Positions 47,967 to 57,377 of a stretch of DNA of 64,000 nt are shown one piece after another; within the stretch, counting starts at the first letter, position 1; each line of letters starts with the position of its first letter. The stretch is from assembly GCF_036246005.1 (NCBI RefSeq), contig NZ_CP109171.1, forward strand, positions 3,150,001 through 3,214,000. Reading direction: 5' to 3'. The notes below the pieces were generated by a model, which saw nothing but the letters and a program-made list of their open reading frames with translations, was not told where the DNA came from and did no database searches. This stretch comes from Streptomyces sp. NBC_01723 (GTDB taxonomy: Bacteria; Actinomycetota; Actinomycetes; Streptomycetales; Streptomycetaceae). The translations under genes and the position numbers were made by a program.

Positions 47967-49241
47967 CTAGCGCACCGTGGCGCCCGCGTCCCCGGACGAC
48001 TTCTTCGGGGGCGGGGTGCGGGACAGGAACAGTCCGAAGACCGGGGGGCGCCCCTGGAGCAGTTCCAGGCGGCCGCCGTCCGCCTCGGCCAGGTCGCGGG
48101 CGACGGCGAGACCGATGCCCGTCGAGTTCCGGCCGCTGATCGCGCGCTCGAAGATCCGCGCCCCCAGGTCGCCCGGGACGCCGGGGCCCTCGTCGGTGAC
48201 CTCCACGACCGCCTGGTTGCCGGTCACCCGGGTCCGCAGGGCCACCGTGCCGCCGCCGTGCATCAGGGAGTTCTCGATCAGCGCGGCCAGCACCTGCGCC
48301 ACGGCGCCCGGCGTGCCCACGGCCGTCAGGTGCCGCTTGCCCGAGCTGACGATCGCCCGGCCCTCGCTGCGGTAGGCGGGACGCCACTCGGCGATCTGCT
48401 GCTGGATGACGTCGTCCAGCTCGAAGGTGACGGCGGAGCCGCTGCGCGGGTCGCGCGAGTTGGTCAGCAGCCGGTCCACGACATCCGTCAGCCGCTCCAC
48501 CTGCGACAGCGCGATCGTCGCCTCCTCCTTCACCGTCTCCGGCTCGTCGGTGAGGGTGATCTCCTCCAGCCGCATGGACAGCGCGGTCAGCGGCGTACGC
48601 AGTTGGTGGGAGGCGTCGGCGGCCAGGCGGCGCTCGGCGGTGAGCATCCGGGCGATGCGCTCGGCGGAGGAGTCCAGCACGTCCGCGACCCGGTCCAGCT
48701 CGGGGACGCCGTACCGCTTGTGCCGCGGGCGCGGATCGCCGGAGCCGAGGCGCTCGGCGGTCTCGGCGAGGTCGGTGAGCGGGGAGGCGAGGCGGTTGGC
48801 CTGCCGGATCGCCAGCAGGACGGCGGCGACCACGGCGAGCAGCGCCACCAGGCCGATGATCAGCAGGGTGCGGCCGACCTCCCGGGTCACCGAGGAACTG
48901 GGCTCCTCGACCAGGACGGTCTCGCCCTCCTCACCGGTGGCCGTGCCCCTCAGCACCTCACCCGTCGGCTTGCTGCCGACCTCGATGACCGGTTCGCCCG
49001 GGATGCGGATCACGGCGTACCGCGCGTCCCGGATCTGCTCCCGCAGGAACCGCGCGTCGACGGAACCGGTGCCGATCAGCCGGCTGTCCACGATGCTGGC
49101 CAGCCGCACCGCCTCCAGGTCGACGCGTTCCTGCGCGGTGCTGCTGATCGTCCGGGTCTCCACGATCACGAGGGAGACGCCGAAGACGGCGATCACGACG
49201 AGCACCACGGCGAGCGTGGACTGGATCAGTCGGCGGCGCAT
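47967..49241 (-). CDS. Two-component sensor histidine kinase
   Basis: 424 residues. First helix about 8-27 (LAVVLVVIAVFGVSLVIV), periplasmic-type domain about 28-120, second helix about 124-147, HAMP, then ADASHQLRTPLTALSMRLEE (phosphorylated His), ALIENSLMHGGG (N box), DEGPGVP (G1) and GIGLAVARDL (G2). All kinase motifs intact. It lies downstream of the response regulator on the same strand with a 31-bp gap. The signal is unknown. Ends with a Lys/Pro tail. Confidence 0.94.
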   Translation of the reverse strand: MRRRLIQSTLAVVLVVIAVFGVSLVIVETRTISSTAQERVDLEAVRLASIVDSRLIGTGSVDARFLREQIRDARYAVIRIPGEPVIEVGSKPTGEVLRGTATGEEGETVLVEEPSSSVTREVGRTLLIIGLVALLAVVAAVLLAIRQANRLASPLTDLAETAERLGSGDPRPRHKRYGVPELDRVADVLDSSAERIARMLTAERRLAADASHQLRTPLTALSMRLEEITLTDEPETVKEEATIALSQVERLTDVVDRLLTNSRDPRSGSAVTFELDDVIQQQIAEWRPAYRSEGRAIVSSGKRHLTAVGTPGAVAQVLAALIENSLMHGGGTVALRTRVTGNQAVVEVTDEGPGVPGDLGARIFERAISGRNSTGIGLAVARDLAEADGGRLELLQGRPPVFGLFLSRTPPPKKSSGDAGATVR

Positions 49242-49272
49242 GTCCTCTTACCCGGGCAGGCCCTGCGGGGGC

Positions 49273-49950
49273 TCAGTTCTTCTCGAAACGGAAACCCACA
49301 CCGCGCACGGTGGCGATGTAACGGGGGTTCGCCGCGTCGTCGCCCAGCTTCTTACGCAGCCAGGAGATGTGCATGTCCAGGGTCTTGGTCGACGACCACC
49401 AGGTGGTGTCCCAGACCTCGCGCATCAGCTGGTCGCGGGTGACGACCCGGCCGGCGTCGCGCACCAGCACCCGCAGCAGGTCGAACTCCTTGGCGGTGAG
49501 CTGGAGCTCCTCCTCGCCCATCCAGGCCCGGTGCGACTCGACGTCGATCCGCACGCCGTGCGTGGCGGGCGGCTGCGGGGGCTCGACGGCGCCGCGCCGC
49601 AGCAGGGCCCGGACCCGGGCGAGCAGCTCGGCGAGGCGGAAGGGCTTGGTGACGTAGTCGTCGGCGCCCGCGTCCAGGCCGACCACGGTGTCCACCTCGT
49701 CGGCGCGCGCGGTCAGGATCAGGATCGGTACGGCGTGGCCCTCCGAGCGCAGCCGCCGGGCGACCTCCAGGCCGTCCATGCCCGGCAGGCCCAGGTCCAG
49801 CACGACCAGGTCGACGCCGCCCTGGAGCCCGGCGTCGAGTGCGGTGGGTCCGTCCTCACGCACCTCGACCTCGTACCCTTCCCGGCGCAGGGCGCGGGCC
49901 AGCGGCTCCGAGATGGACGCGTCGTCCTCGGCGAGCAGTACACGGGTCAT
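49273..49950 (-). CDS. OmpR/PhoB family response regulator
   Basis: 225 residues. Receiver domain 1-120 with phosphoacceptor Asp in VDLVVLDLGLPGMDGLEVA and conserved Lys in DDYVTKPFRLAELL; winged-helix domain from about 130 with LTAKEFDLLRVLVRDAGRVV and SWLRKKLGDDAANPRYIATV. ATG 49950 (MTRVLLAEDDAS) is used since the fold begins there; no good ribosome site. Operon with the histidine kinase. Targets unknown. Confidence 0.94.
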   Translation of the reverse strand: MTRVLLAEDDASISEPLARALRREGYEVEVREDGPTALDAGLQGGVDLVVLDLGLPGMDGLEVARRLRSEGHAVPILILTARADEVDTVVGLDAGADDYVTKPFRLAELLARVRALLRRGAVEPPQPPATHGVRIDVESHRAWMGEEELQLTAKEFDLLRVLVRDAGRVVTRDQLMREVWDTTWWSSTKTLDMHISWLRKKLGDDAANPRYIATVRGVGFRFEKN

Positions 49951-50480
49951 GAGCTGATGGTAGACCGCTCGGAGCAACGCCCGGGGCGTGATCGCCGCCC
50001 GGGACTCTTACCCAGGGACAAGCCGGACACCCCGGTGCGCGGCGGCTCCACGCACCCCCGGCTCCGCCCTGCGGCTGCGGGGTGCCATCCTGGAATGGAC
50101 CTTCGAATGATCGTTCGCGGTTCCGGAATCACCTGTGATCCGTGTCTCAAGTCCTTCCATACCGGGCGGTGTCCTGCCGTATGGTGAATCAGCGCCTGTA
50201 GCACCCAGGGGACCTTTGGCGACAGTTCGACGCTGAAGGTCTCTTTTGTGTGCGGGCCGGCCCCAGGGGCCGGCCTCGAAAGGAATGACCTGTGGCCGGG
50301 CCTCGAAGCGTGCGGTGACGCGCGGGGAGGCGTGGATCCCGGTGGCCGCCGTCCACCGCTCCGTGATCCGGAGCGGAATCCCTCAGGCGTGGGGTGGGCG
50401 AGTGAAGGCCGCCGGTGCCGGCCGCCCCCCACCGGGCGCGCATCGCCTCATGAGCGCGTCCCGACCAGCAAGGATCGACC
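49951..50480. other. 530-bp intergenic region between the response regulator and the POT gene
   Basis: Holds the divergent promoters of the two flanking genes and a long 5' leader of the peptide transporter. I see no gene here. It includes a TCAC-CT-GTGA dyad at 50128-50139 and a strong hairpin at 50255-50275. Confidence 0.5.
50255..50275 (+). promoter_or_regulatory. Perfect 10-bp-stem hairpin in the POT gene leader
   Basis: GGCCGGCCCC-A-GGGGCCGGCC is perfectly palindromic about its centre and lies about 205 bp before the transporter ATG. If the promoter is further upstream (for example around 50150-50190), it would be transcribed and could act as attenuator or mRNA structure. Confidence 0.4.
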
Positions 50481-51977
50481 ATGGCGTCCAGCCTGACGAA
50501 GGACTCGGTCACACCGGGCACCCCCGGCTCCGAGAAGACCTTCTTCGGCCACCCCCGCGGACTGGCCACACTCTTCATGACCGAGATGTGGGAGCGTTTC
50601 TCCTACTACGGCATGAGGGCTCTGCTCCCGCTGTACCTCGTCGCCCCGGGTGGCCTCGGCCTCGGCGCCGGCACCGCGACCGCGATCTACTCGGTGTACC
50701 TCTCCCTGGTGTACCTGCTGACCATGCCCGGCGGCTGGTTCGGCGACCGCGTCTGGGGTCCCCGCAAGACCGTCGCCGTCGCCGGCGGCGTGATCATGCT
50801 CGGCCACCTCACCCTGGCGCTGCCGTCCTCCGGCACGTTCTACGCGGGCCTCGGCCTGGTCGCCATAGGCTCGGGTTTGCTGAAGGCCAACATCTCGACG
50901 ATGGTCGGCCAGCTCTACGACGGCCCCGACGACCCGCGCCGCGACGGTGGCTTCACCGTCTTCTACATGGGCATCAACCTCGGTGCCTTCGCGGCGCCGC
51001 TGGTCATCGGCACCATCGGCGAGAACGTCAACTGGCACCTGGGCTTCGCGCTCGCCGCGGTCGGCATGGGCCTGGGCGTGATCCAGTTCCTGCTCGGCAG
51101 CCGCCACCTGGCGCCCCACTCCAGCGTGGTCCCCAAGCCGCTGTCGGCCGAGGAGAAGGCCTCGACGCTGCGCAAGGCCGCGTTCTGGGCCGCGCTCGCC
51201 GTCGTGTTCTACGCGATCGTCGGCTTCTCCGGCGCCTACACCCTGAACTGGATCCTGGTCCCGCTGACCCTGCTCGGCGTGATCATCCCGGTGCTGGTGC
51301 TGACCAACATCAAGCGCGACAAGTCCCTGGACCGTGCCGAGCAGTCCAAGATGTCGGCGTACATCTGGTTCTTCGTCGCCGCGGCCGTGTTCTGGATGAT
51401 CTACGACCAGGGCGGCTCGACGCTGTCGCTGTTCGCCGACTCCTCGGCCGAGAACAGCGTCCTCGGCTGGGACTTCCCGGTCTCCTGGTACCAGTCGGTC
51501 AACCCGGTCATCATCATGGCCCTGGCCCCGGTCTTCGCCATGCTGTGGCTGGCGCTCGCCCGCCGCGGCAAGGAGCCGAGCACCATCGTGAAGTTCTCGT
51601 TCGGCCTGGTCCTGGTCGGCGCGTCCTTCTTCCTCTTCCTGGCCCCGCTGGCCATCGCGGACGGCGGACACAAGGCGGCGGCCCTGTGGCTGGTGGCGAT
51701 CTACTTCGTCCAGACCTGCGGTGAGCTGCTGCTCTCCCCGGTCGGCCTGTCGGTCACCACGAAGATGGCGCCCGTGAAGTACGCCTCGCAGATGATGGGC
51801 GTCTGGTTCCTGGCCGTCACCGCCGGTGACGCCACGACCGGCCTGCTCTCCATCGCGGGCGTCGACCTGAACAAGACGGGCATCGTGGCCGCGGAGGCGA
51901 CCCTCGCGGTCGTCGCCGGCCTGGCGATCTGGATGTACCGCAAGCGCGTCAAGGAGCTCATGGGCGACGTGCGCTGA
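50481..51977 (+). CDS. POT/PTR2 family proton-coupled oligopeptide transporter
   Basis: 498 residues, about 14 hydrophobic segments, inner membrane. Imports di- and tripeptides with protons. TEMWERFSYYGMRALLPLYL is the ExxERFxYY signature of the family, and FYMGINLGAFAAPLVIG is the PTR2 signature. ATG 50481 follows AAGGA. Its long leader with a hairpin suggests post-initiation control. A strong bidirectional terminator follows. Last clearly conserved gene before the accessory region. Confidence 0.94.
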   Translation: MASSLTKDSVTPGTPGSEKTFFGHPRGLATLFMTEMWERFSYYGMRALLPLYLVAPGGLGLGAGTATAIYSVYLSLVYLLTMPGGWFGDRVWGPRKTVAVAGGVIMLGHLTLALPSSGTFYAGLGLVAIGSGLLKANISTMVGQLYDGPDDPRRDGGFTVFYMGINLGAFAAPLVIGTIGENVNWHLGFALAAVGMGLGVIQFLLGSRHLAPHSSVVPKPLSAEEKASTLRKAAFWAALAVVFYAIVGFSGAYTLNWILVPLTLLGVIIPVLVLTNIKRDKSLDRAEQSKMSAYIWFFVAAAVFWMIYDQGGSTLSLFADSSAENSVLGWDFPVSWYQSVNPVIIMALAPVFAMLWLALARRGKEPSTIVKFSFGLVLVGASFFLFLAPLAIADGGHKAAALWLVAIYFVQTCGELLLSPVGLSVTTKMAPVKYASQMMGVWFLAVTAGDATTGLLSIAGVDLNKTGIVAAEATLAVVAGLAIWMYRKRVKELMGDVR

Positions 51978-52000
51978 GGCTCGCCGGCCCAGGCACTCCT

Positions 52001-52043
52001 CGGAAGGGTCACCGCGTCCCGGGTGGACGCGGTGACCCTTCCG
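52001..52043. terminator. 19-bp-stem bidirectional terminator after the POT gene
   Basis: 52001-52019 pairs perfectly with 52025-52043 around a CGGGT loop, between convergent POT and aldo-keto reductase genes. Confidence 0.9.
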
Positions 52044-52058
52044 GCTTTCCCGCGCACG

Positions 52059-53093
52059 TCAGTGCTCGTCCGGCTCCCGGACGCGTTCCGCGTCGCTGTA
52101 CTCCTGGTGCCAGTACGGGTACGGCAGCCGGGGGGCACTGACCTCGTCGAGGGCGGCGCGCTCCTCGGGGGTCAGCGACCAGGCCGTCGCGGCCAGGTTG
52201 TCGGTGAGCTGACGTTCGTTGCGGGCACCGATGACCACCGAGGTGACTCCCTTCGCCTCCAGCGCCCAGCGCAGCGCCACCTGGGCCGGACTCACCTCCC
52301 GCTCCTGTGCGATCTTGCGCAGTACGTCGATGGTGTCGAAGGTGCGCTCGGGGTCCACGGGCTCGAACCAGCCCACCGCCCGCCGCGTTCCCGCGGGCGG
52401 CGTCGCGCCGCGCTCCTGGTGGCCGCTGAGCAGCCCCCCGGCGAGCGGGCTCCACACCATGACGCCCACGCCTTCGGCCTCGGCCATGGGCAGCAGTTCC
52501 CACTCGACCTCGCGGGCGGCCAGGCTGTACTGGATCTGGTGCGAGGCGAATCGCTCGAGGCCGGACCGCTCGCTGGTGGCGAGGGCGCGGGTGAGCTGCC
52601 AGGACGTCAGGTTGGACGCGCCGACGTAGCGGACCTTGCCCGCCCGGACGAGGTCGTCCAGGGCCCGCAGGGTCTCCTCCCACGGGGTGCGGCCGTCCCA
52701 GCCGTGCGTCTGGTAGAGGTCGATGTAGTCGGTGCCCAGTCGGCGCAGACTGGCCTCCACCGAGCGCACGATGTGGTGACGGGAGAGTCCTCGGTCGTTC
52801 GGACCACCGCCGCCGTCGGGCATCTGCCAGCGCACCTTCGTCGCGATGATCACGTCGTCGCGACGGGTGCCGAGGGCGGCGCCGAGGACTTCCTCGGACT
52901 GTCCGGCGGAGTACATGTCGGCGGTGTCGAAGAAGTTGACGCCCGCGTCCATGCTCGTGTGGACCAGTTGCCGGGCCTCGATGGTGTTGAGCCGGCCCAT
53001 GTGCTGGAATCCGTGGCGTCCGCCGAACGTCATGGTGCCGAGGCAGATCTCGGAGACCTGGAGGCCGGTGCGGCCCAGGTAGCGCATGCGCAT
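52059..53093 (-). CDS. Aldo/keto reductase
   Basis: 344 residues, NADP-dependent (beta/alpha)8 oxidoreductase. The catalytic tetrad is visible: Asp/Tyr in [18 protein letters not shown], Lys in [10 protein letters not shown] and His in [20 protein letters not shown] and [14 protein letters not shown] give the cofactor-binding end. ATG 53093 follows GAGGGG about 10 bases upstream; a second ATG two codons in is possible. It follows the DHA2 exporter on the same strand by 41 bp, so the two may form an operon. Substrate unknown. Confidence 0.92.
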   Translation of the reverse strand: MRMRYLGRTGLQVSEICLGTMTFGGRHGFQHMGRLNTIEARQLVHTSMDAGVNFFDTADMYSAGQSEEVLGAALGTRRDDVIIATKVRWQMPDGGGGPNDRGLSRHHIVRSVEASLRRLGTDYIDLYQTHGWDGRTPWEETLRALDDLVRAGKVRYVGASNLTSWQLTRALATSERSGLERFASHQIQYSLAAREVEWELLPMAEAEGVGVMVWSPLAGGLLSGHQERGATPPAGTRRAVGWFEPVDPERTFDTIDVLRKIAQEREVSPAQVALRWALEAKGVTSVVIGARNERQLTDNLAATAWSLTPEERAALDEVSAPRLPYPYWHQEYSDAERVREPDEH

Positions 53094-53134
53094 GTGAATC
53101 GTTCCCCTCAGAGTCTCGGTGCGTTCCTCGGTCC

Positions 53135-54634
53135 CTAGCGCGCCTCGACGGAGACCTTGTCGCCGGGCGCCGGGGACTCGGCCGCCGGGGTCTCGGCCGC
53201 CGGGGTCTCGGCCGCCGGGGTCCGGTCGGGCCGAAGGAAGGCCATGGCGGCGAGGCCGGCGAGGAGCAGCGCGCCGGCGGCGACCAGCAGCCCTTCCTGT
53301 ACGCCGTTGAGGACGGCGGCGGAGCCGCTGCCGCCCGCGGAGTCGATGCCGGCCGCGGCGACGGTGGCGAGGACCGGGGTGCCGACGGTGACGCCGAGCT
53401 GCTGACCCGTGTACGCGAGGCCGGTGGCCAGGCCCTGCTCGTGGTCCGGCAGGCCCGAGGTAGCGGTGATCATGTAGCCGACGACCGCGAGGAGGTGGCC
53501 GAATCCGCCGGTGGCGGTGGCGATGAGGAGCAGCGGCATGCTGCCGGCGGCGTCGAGGAAGTAGAGCGCGGCGGTGCTCGCCGCCTGCAGCAGCAGACCG
53601 TAGACGAGGGCCCGGTGGACGCCGATCGCGCCGATGATGCGGGCGGCGAAGGCACCGCCGACGACGGCGGCGACGCCGAGGGAGGCGAAGGTGAAGCCGG
53701 CGTTGAGCGGGCTCATGCCGCGCACCTGCTGCAAGTACAGGGTCAGCAGGAACACCATGCCGGTCATCATCGCGAACGTGACCAGGCCGGTGGCGTTGCC
53801 CCAGCTCACGGTGCGGCGGCGCAGCACCTTCAGGTCGACGAGGGGCGCGGCGACCCGCGACTCGACGGCGAAGAAGGCGATGAGGAGCACGAGCCCGGCG
53901 GCCAGGGAGAGCAGGGTGGTGGTGGAGCTCCAGCCGTTGCGCTCGGCCGAGGTGATACCGAAGATCACCGAGAGGAGGCCGCCGGTGACGGTGACGGCAC
54001 CGAGGAGGTCCAGCTTCGGGGTCTGCTCGTTGCGGCTCTCCTTGATGAGGATCGGGGCGGCGATGGCGGCGACGACGCCGACGGGGACGCTGATGAAGAG
54101 CGTCACGCGCCAGCTGGTGAAGTCGGTGATGACCCCGCCGAGGACCACGCCGGACAGGAAGCCGAGCGAGAGCAGGGCGCCGTTGATGCCGAGCGCGCGG
54201 TCGCGCTGCGAGCCCTCGGCGAAGCTGGTGGTGAGCAGGGACATCGCCGCCGGGGTGAGCATGGCGGCCGCGACGCCCTGGGCGGCGCGGGCCGCGAGCA
54301 GGAAGCCGGGGGTGGGGGCGAGGCCGCCGGCGAGGGAGGCGACCGTGAAGAGGACCATGCCCACGATGAACCAGTTGCGCCGGCCGTAGAGGTCGGCGGC
54401 CCGGCCGAAGAGCAGCAGCAGGCCGCCGGACGGCAGGGCGAACGCGGTGACCACCCACTGCAGGTCGCTCAGCTTGAAGCCGAGGTCCTCACCGAGGACG
54501 GGGAGCGCGACGCTGAGGATGGAGAAGTCGAGGGCGAGCATGAACTGCGTACCGCACAGCAGGGCGATGATGAGCCACTGGCGTGTGGTGAACGGCACTT
54601 TGCCGGTCTGCTGAGTGACGGAGTCGGAAGTCAT
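53135..54634 (-). CDS. DHA2-type MFS efflux transporter (14 helices)
   Basis: 499 residues. Drug:proton antiporter-2 pattern: LDFSILSVALPVLGEDLGFK in helix 1, WVVTAFALPSGGLLLLFGRA with FGRAADLYGRRNWF as the motif A loop, and GINGALLSLGFLSGVVLGG as motif C. The C-terminus has a degenerate repeat of TPAAE encoded by 15-bp units (53177-53221). ATG 54634. Divergent from the XRE regulator, 57 bp apart, a typical regulator/exporter pair. Probably exports an antibiotic or xenobiotic. Confidence 0.93.
   Translation of the reverse strand: MTSDSVTQQTGKVPFTTRQWLIIALLCGTQFMLALDFSILSVALPVLGEDLGFKLSDLQWVVTAFALPSGGLLLLFGRAADLYGRRNWFIVGMVLFTVASLAGGLAPTPGFLLAARAAQGVAAAMLTPAAMSLLTTSFAEGSQRDRALGINGALLSLGFLSGVVLGGVITDFTSWRVTLFISVPVGVVAAIAAPILIKESRNEQTPKLDLLGAVTVTGGLLSVIFGITSAERNGWSSTTTLLSLAAGLVLLIAFFAVESRVAAPLVDLKVLRRRTVSWGNATGLVTFAMMTGMVFLLTLYLQQVRGMSPLNAGFTFASLGVAAVVGGAFAARIIGAIGVHRALVYGLLLQAASTAALYFLDAAGSMPLLLIATATGGFGHLLAVVGYMITATSGLPDHEQGLATGLAYTGQQLGVTVGTPVLATVAAAGIDSAGGSGSAAVLNGVQEGLLVAAGALLLAGLAAMAFLRPDRTPAAETPAAETPAAESPAPGDKVSVEAR
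53177..53221. repeat. Three perfect 15-bp tandem units in the exporter 3' end
   Basis: CTCGGCCGCCGGGGT three times without change; in frame it encodes Thr-Pro-Ala-Ala-Glu on the minus strand. Expandable without frameshift, so tail length may vary among strains. Confidence 0.85.
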
Positions 54635-54691
54635 GGCAGAAGGCTGGCAATTATCGCCATGCGGTGGGGAGCCCGAATCTATCCTGGGTCC

Positions 54692-55570
54692 ATGACCACC
54701 ACGAACCTCAACGCAGTACGGGAGCCCCGTCGACGCGAGGAACTCAGGCACTTCCTGCGCGCGCGCCGGGAACGGCTCAGGCCCGAGGACGTGGGGTTTC
54801 CGCCGGGCGCGCGTCGGCGCACGCCGGGGCTGCGCCGGGAGGAGGTCGCGATGCTGGCGGGCATCGGCGCCTCCTGGTACACGTGGCTCGAACAGGGCCG
54901 GGACATCAAGGTGTCGGACCAGGTCGTGGACGCGATCAGCCGGGCGCTGCTGCTGGACGCCGTCGAACGGGACCATCTGTACCGGCTGGTGGGGATGAAC
55001 CCGCCGCAGCGCGCGGCCGACGACTGCGCGGACACCGGGCAGTTGACGACCCTCGTGGAGGGCTGGATGCCGAGCCCGGCGTACGTGATCGACCGGTGCT
55101 GGGACATCGTGGGGCTCAACCGTGCGGCCGGGATCGTCTTCGGGTTCGGCGAGCGGGACACCAACTGCCTGGTGTCCTTCTTCACCAATCCGGCGTTCCG
55201 GGCCCGCCACCGGTACTGGGCGGAGGTCGCTCCCGGCCTGGTCTCCGAGTTCCGCAGGGACGCCGCCCGTTACCCGGCGGAGCCTCGGTTCACCGCGATC
55301 TCGAGCCGGCTGACACAGGAGAGCGAGGAGTTCGCGGACCTGTGGTCGCGGTACGAGCTCACGGCGACGAACCAGGGCACGAAGGCGATCGAGCACCCGC
55401 GGGCGGGACTGCTGATCTTCGATCACTCGGTGCTCGAGATCCCGGACCGGCCCGGGATCCGGCTGATGCTGCACATGGCGCGGGCCGGTACGGAGACCCG
55501 CGAGAAGGTCGCCGAACTGCTGCGGCGGGACGAGCGGAAGGGCAGGATCTCGCTGGTCGACGCGGGCTGA
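54692..55570 (+). CDS. XRE/MmyB-type helix-turn-helix regulator
   Basis: 292 residues. N-terminal helix-turn-helix of the FPPGARRRTPGLRREEVAML type (residues about 35-90) and a C-terminal PAS-like MmyB ligand-binding domain (MPSPAYVIDRCWDIVGLNRA, LHMARAGTETREKVAELLRR). This Streptomyces-rich family usually represses a divergent oxidoreductase or exporter, here the DHA2 gene. ATG 54692 with no strong ribosome site. Ligand unknown. Confidence 0.9.
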   Translation: MTTTNLNAVREPRRREELRHFLRARRERLRPEDVGFPPGARRRTPGLRREEVAMLAGIGASWYTWLEQGRDIKVSDQVVDAISRALLLDAVERDHLYRLVGMNPPQRAADDCADTGQLTTLVEGWMPSPAYVIDRCWDIVGLNRAAGIVFGFGERDTNCLVSFFTNPAFRARHRYWAEVAPGLVSEFRRDAARYPAEPRFTAISSRLTQESEEFADLWSRYELTATNQGTKAIEHPRAGLLIFDHSVLEIPDRPGIRLMLHMARAGTETREKVAELLRRDERKGRISLVDAG

Positions 55571-55722
55571 GCGGCCCACGGATCCCGCTCGCCCCGGACC
55601 GGCAAGAGAACGACTGAAGCCCCGCACAAGACCAGGACAGGAAGTCAAGACAGACCTCAACTCAGTGGCAATGCTCTGATACATATGACTGCGGTCGGTT
55701 TCCCGTGAGCAGAGGACTTCCC

Positions 55723-56241
55723 GTGGTCAAGAAGAACAGACTCGTAACCGCCGCCGTGGGCGCCGCGGTGGCGCTCGGCGTCGGATTCGCCACCCAGCCC
55801 GTCGCCCAGGCCGACGCCACGGCCGAGGTCCCCCCGGTCAGCTCGGTCACCCTGACCGAGGGAGTCACCTCGGAGCCCTTCAAGATCAAGGCGCAGGACG
55901 ACCGCAAGGTCCTCTACCGCAAGGCGGTCGTGCAGCCGGGCGCCTCCACGGGCTGGCACTACCACGTGGGCGAGGAGATCGCCGTCATCAACTCCGGTAC
56001 GTTCACCCGGATCGACGGGGCGGACTGCTCGGTGGAGGAGTACGGCCCGGGCGAGTCGCTCGTGGAGCCCGTGGGCCCGAACACCGTGCACATGGGCATC
56101 AACAGGGGCACCGAGCCGGTCGAGTTGTACGTCGTCGACATCATCCCCACGACGGCGGCCTCGCCGAGCACGCCCGCCCCGGACCCGGGGTGCGACATCG
56201 ACGCGGGAGCCCCGAAGAGCCCGAGAGCAGAGGCGAAGTAA
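55723..56241 (+). CDS. Secreted cupin-domain protein
   Basis: 172 residues. Signal peptide: KKNRLVTAAVGAAVALGVGF followed by an Ala-x-Ala-like site (VAQADA). The cupin barrel has GWHYHVGEEIAVINSGTF (His, His, Glu metal ligands) and VGPNTVHMGINRG (third His). Secreted metal-binding cupins of this kind have no settled function; enzyme or ligand binder possible. GTG 55723 is preferred over 55705 because AGAGGA lies before it. Its stop overlaps the start of the KAS III-like gene (TAATG), so the two are translated together despite different predicted compartments. Confidence 0.85.
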   Translation: MVKKNRLVTAAVGAAVALGVGFATQPVAQADATAEVPPVSSVTLTEGVTSEPFKIKAQDDRKVLYRKAVVQPGASTGWHYHVGEEIAVINSGTFTRIDGADCSVEEYGPGESLVEPVGPNTVHMGINRGTEPVELYVVDIIPTTAASPSTPAPDPGCDIDAGAPKSPRAEAK

Positions 56242-57284
56242 TGCGCCTGCCGTACCCGTTGGGCATCTCGGGCCCCACACTCTGGCTCCCGCGGGGCCGG
56301 CAGAGCGCGGCGGAGGCGGTCGCGCGTGAGCTGGTCGACGCCGAGACCGCCGGCGAACTCGGCTACGCCGGTCTGCCGGTGGCCGACCTGGCCGCACCGG
56401 AGATGGCGGTCGAGGCCGGCCGCGGGGCGCTCACCGCGGCCGGGGTCGGCCCCGGCGCCGTGGGCCTCCTGCTGCATGCCTGGATCCACTACCAGGGGCA
56501 CGACCTGTGGTCCCCCGCGCACTTCGTCGCCGACCGGCTGGGCGCCGCCGGCGCCGTGCCGCTCGGCGTCCAGCAGGTGTGCAACGGCGGGGCGGCGGCC
56601 GTGGAAATGGCCGCCGCCCGGCTCCTCGTCGAACCCGGCCTCGGGCACGCCCTGATCACCACCGCCGACGCGTTCCTGGCGCCCGGCTTCGACCGCTGGA
56701 GCGGGGACTACGGCATCGGATACGGCGACGGGGCCACCGCCCTCGTCCTGCACCACCTGCCGGGGAGCGAGGGCGGCCGGCCGGCCGATCTGATCCTGCA
56801 CTCGGTCGCCACGGTCGCCGCGCCCCGGCTGGAGCGCATGCACCGCGGCGACGACCCGTTCGGCCCGGCCGCCCGCTCGCTCGGGCCGACGGTGGACATC
56901 CGCCGGACGAAGAAGGCGTTCCTCCAGGCGGAGGGCATGGAGGCGTTCACCGGGACCAGCGCCGCGGCGCTGCGGTCGGCGGTGGAGTCGTGCCTCGCGG
57001 GTGCGGGGCTGTCCGCGACGGGCGACGCGCCGCTGCGTTACGTGGTGGCGCCGCGGCTCGGCCGCAAGACCATCGACCTGGCCTACGCGCCGGTGCTGAC
57101 CAAGCTCACCGGGGCACCACTGCTGCGGCCCGGCGACGACACCGGACACCTGGGAGCCGGTGATGCCGCGGCCAGCCTGGCGGAGCTGTGCGCCGGCCGG
57201 ATGCTGGGCCCCGGCGAGTACGCGCTGGTGGTGAGCGCGGGTGCCGGGTTCACCTGGTCGTGCCTGCTGGTCAGTGGGGCCTGA
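56241..57284 (+). CDS. KAS III-like (ketoacyl-ACP synthase III family) protein
   Basis: 347 residues, thiolase fold. The nucleophile Cys114 is in QQVCNGGAAAVEMAAARLL. Where FabH has the catalytic His (PHQAN), the sequence reads VAPRLGRKTIDL, and where FabH has Asn (GNTSAAS) it reads GHLGAGDAAASL. The GHLGAGD pattern is seen in the KAS III-like acyltransferases of polyketide clusters (known class: CerJ, ChlB3, DpsC), which often transfer acyl groups rather than condense. So a starter-unit or ester-forming role is more likely than lipid synthesis. ATG 56241 overlaps the cupin stop. Confidence 0.82.
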   Translation: MRLPYPLGISGPTLWLPRGRQSAAEAVARELVDAETAGELGYAGLPVADLAAPEMAVEAGRGALTAAGVGPGAVGLLLHAWIHYQGHDLWSPAHFVADRLGAAGAVPLGVQQVCNGGAAAVEMAAARLLVEPGLGHALITTADAFLAPGFDRWSGDYGIGYGDGATALVLHHLPGSEGGRPADLILHSVATVAAPRLERMHRGDDPFGPAARSLGPTVDIRRTKKAFLQAEGMEAFTGTSAAALRSAVESCLAGAGLSATGDAPLRYVVAPRLGRKTIDLAYAPVLTKLTGAPLLRPGDDTGHLGAGDAAASLAELCAGRMLGPGEYALVVSAGAGFTWSCLLVSGA

Positions 57285-57302
57285 GCCCGACGGCCGTCCA
57301 CG

Positions 57303-57338
57303 CAGGGCGCCCGGCCGGTCTCCCGGCCGGGCGCCCTG
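57303..57338. terminator. 16-bp-stem bidirectional terminator
   Basis: 57303-57318 pairs perfectly with 57323-57338 around TCTC, between the convergent KAS III-like and SARP genes. Confidence 0.9.
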
Positions 57339-57377
57339 TGTGATCCGCCCGGGTCGGTAGCCGCCCGGGGCCCGGCG

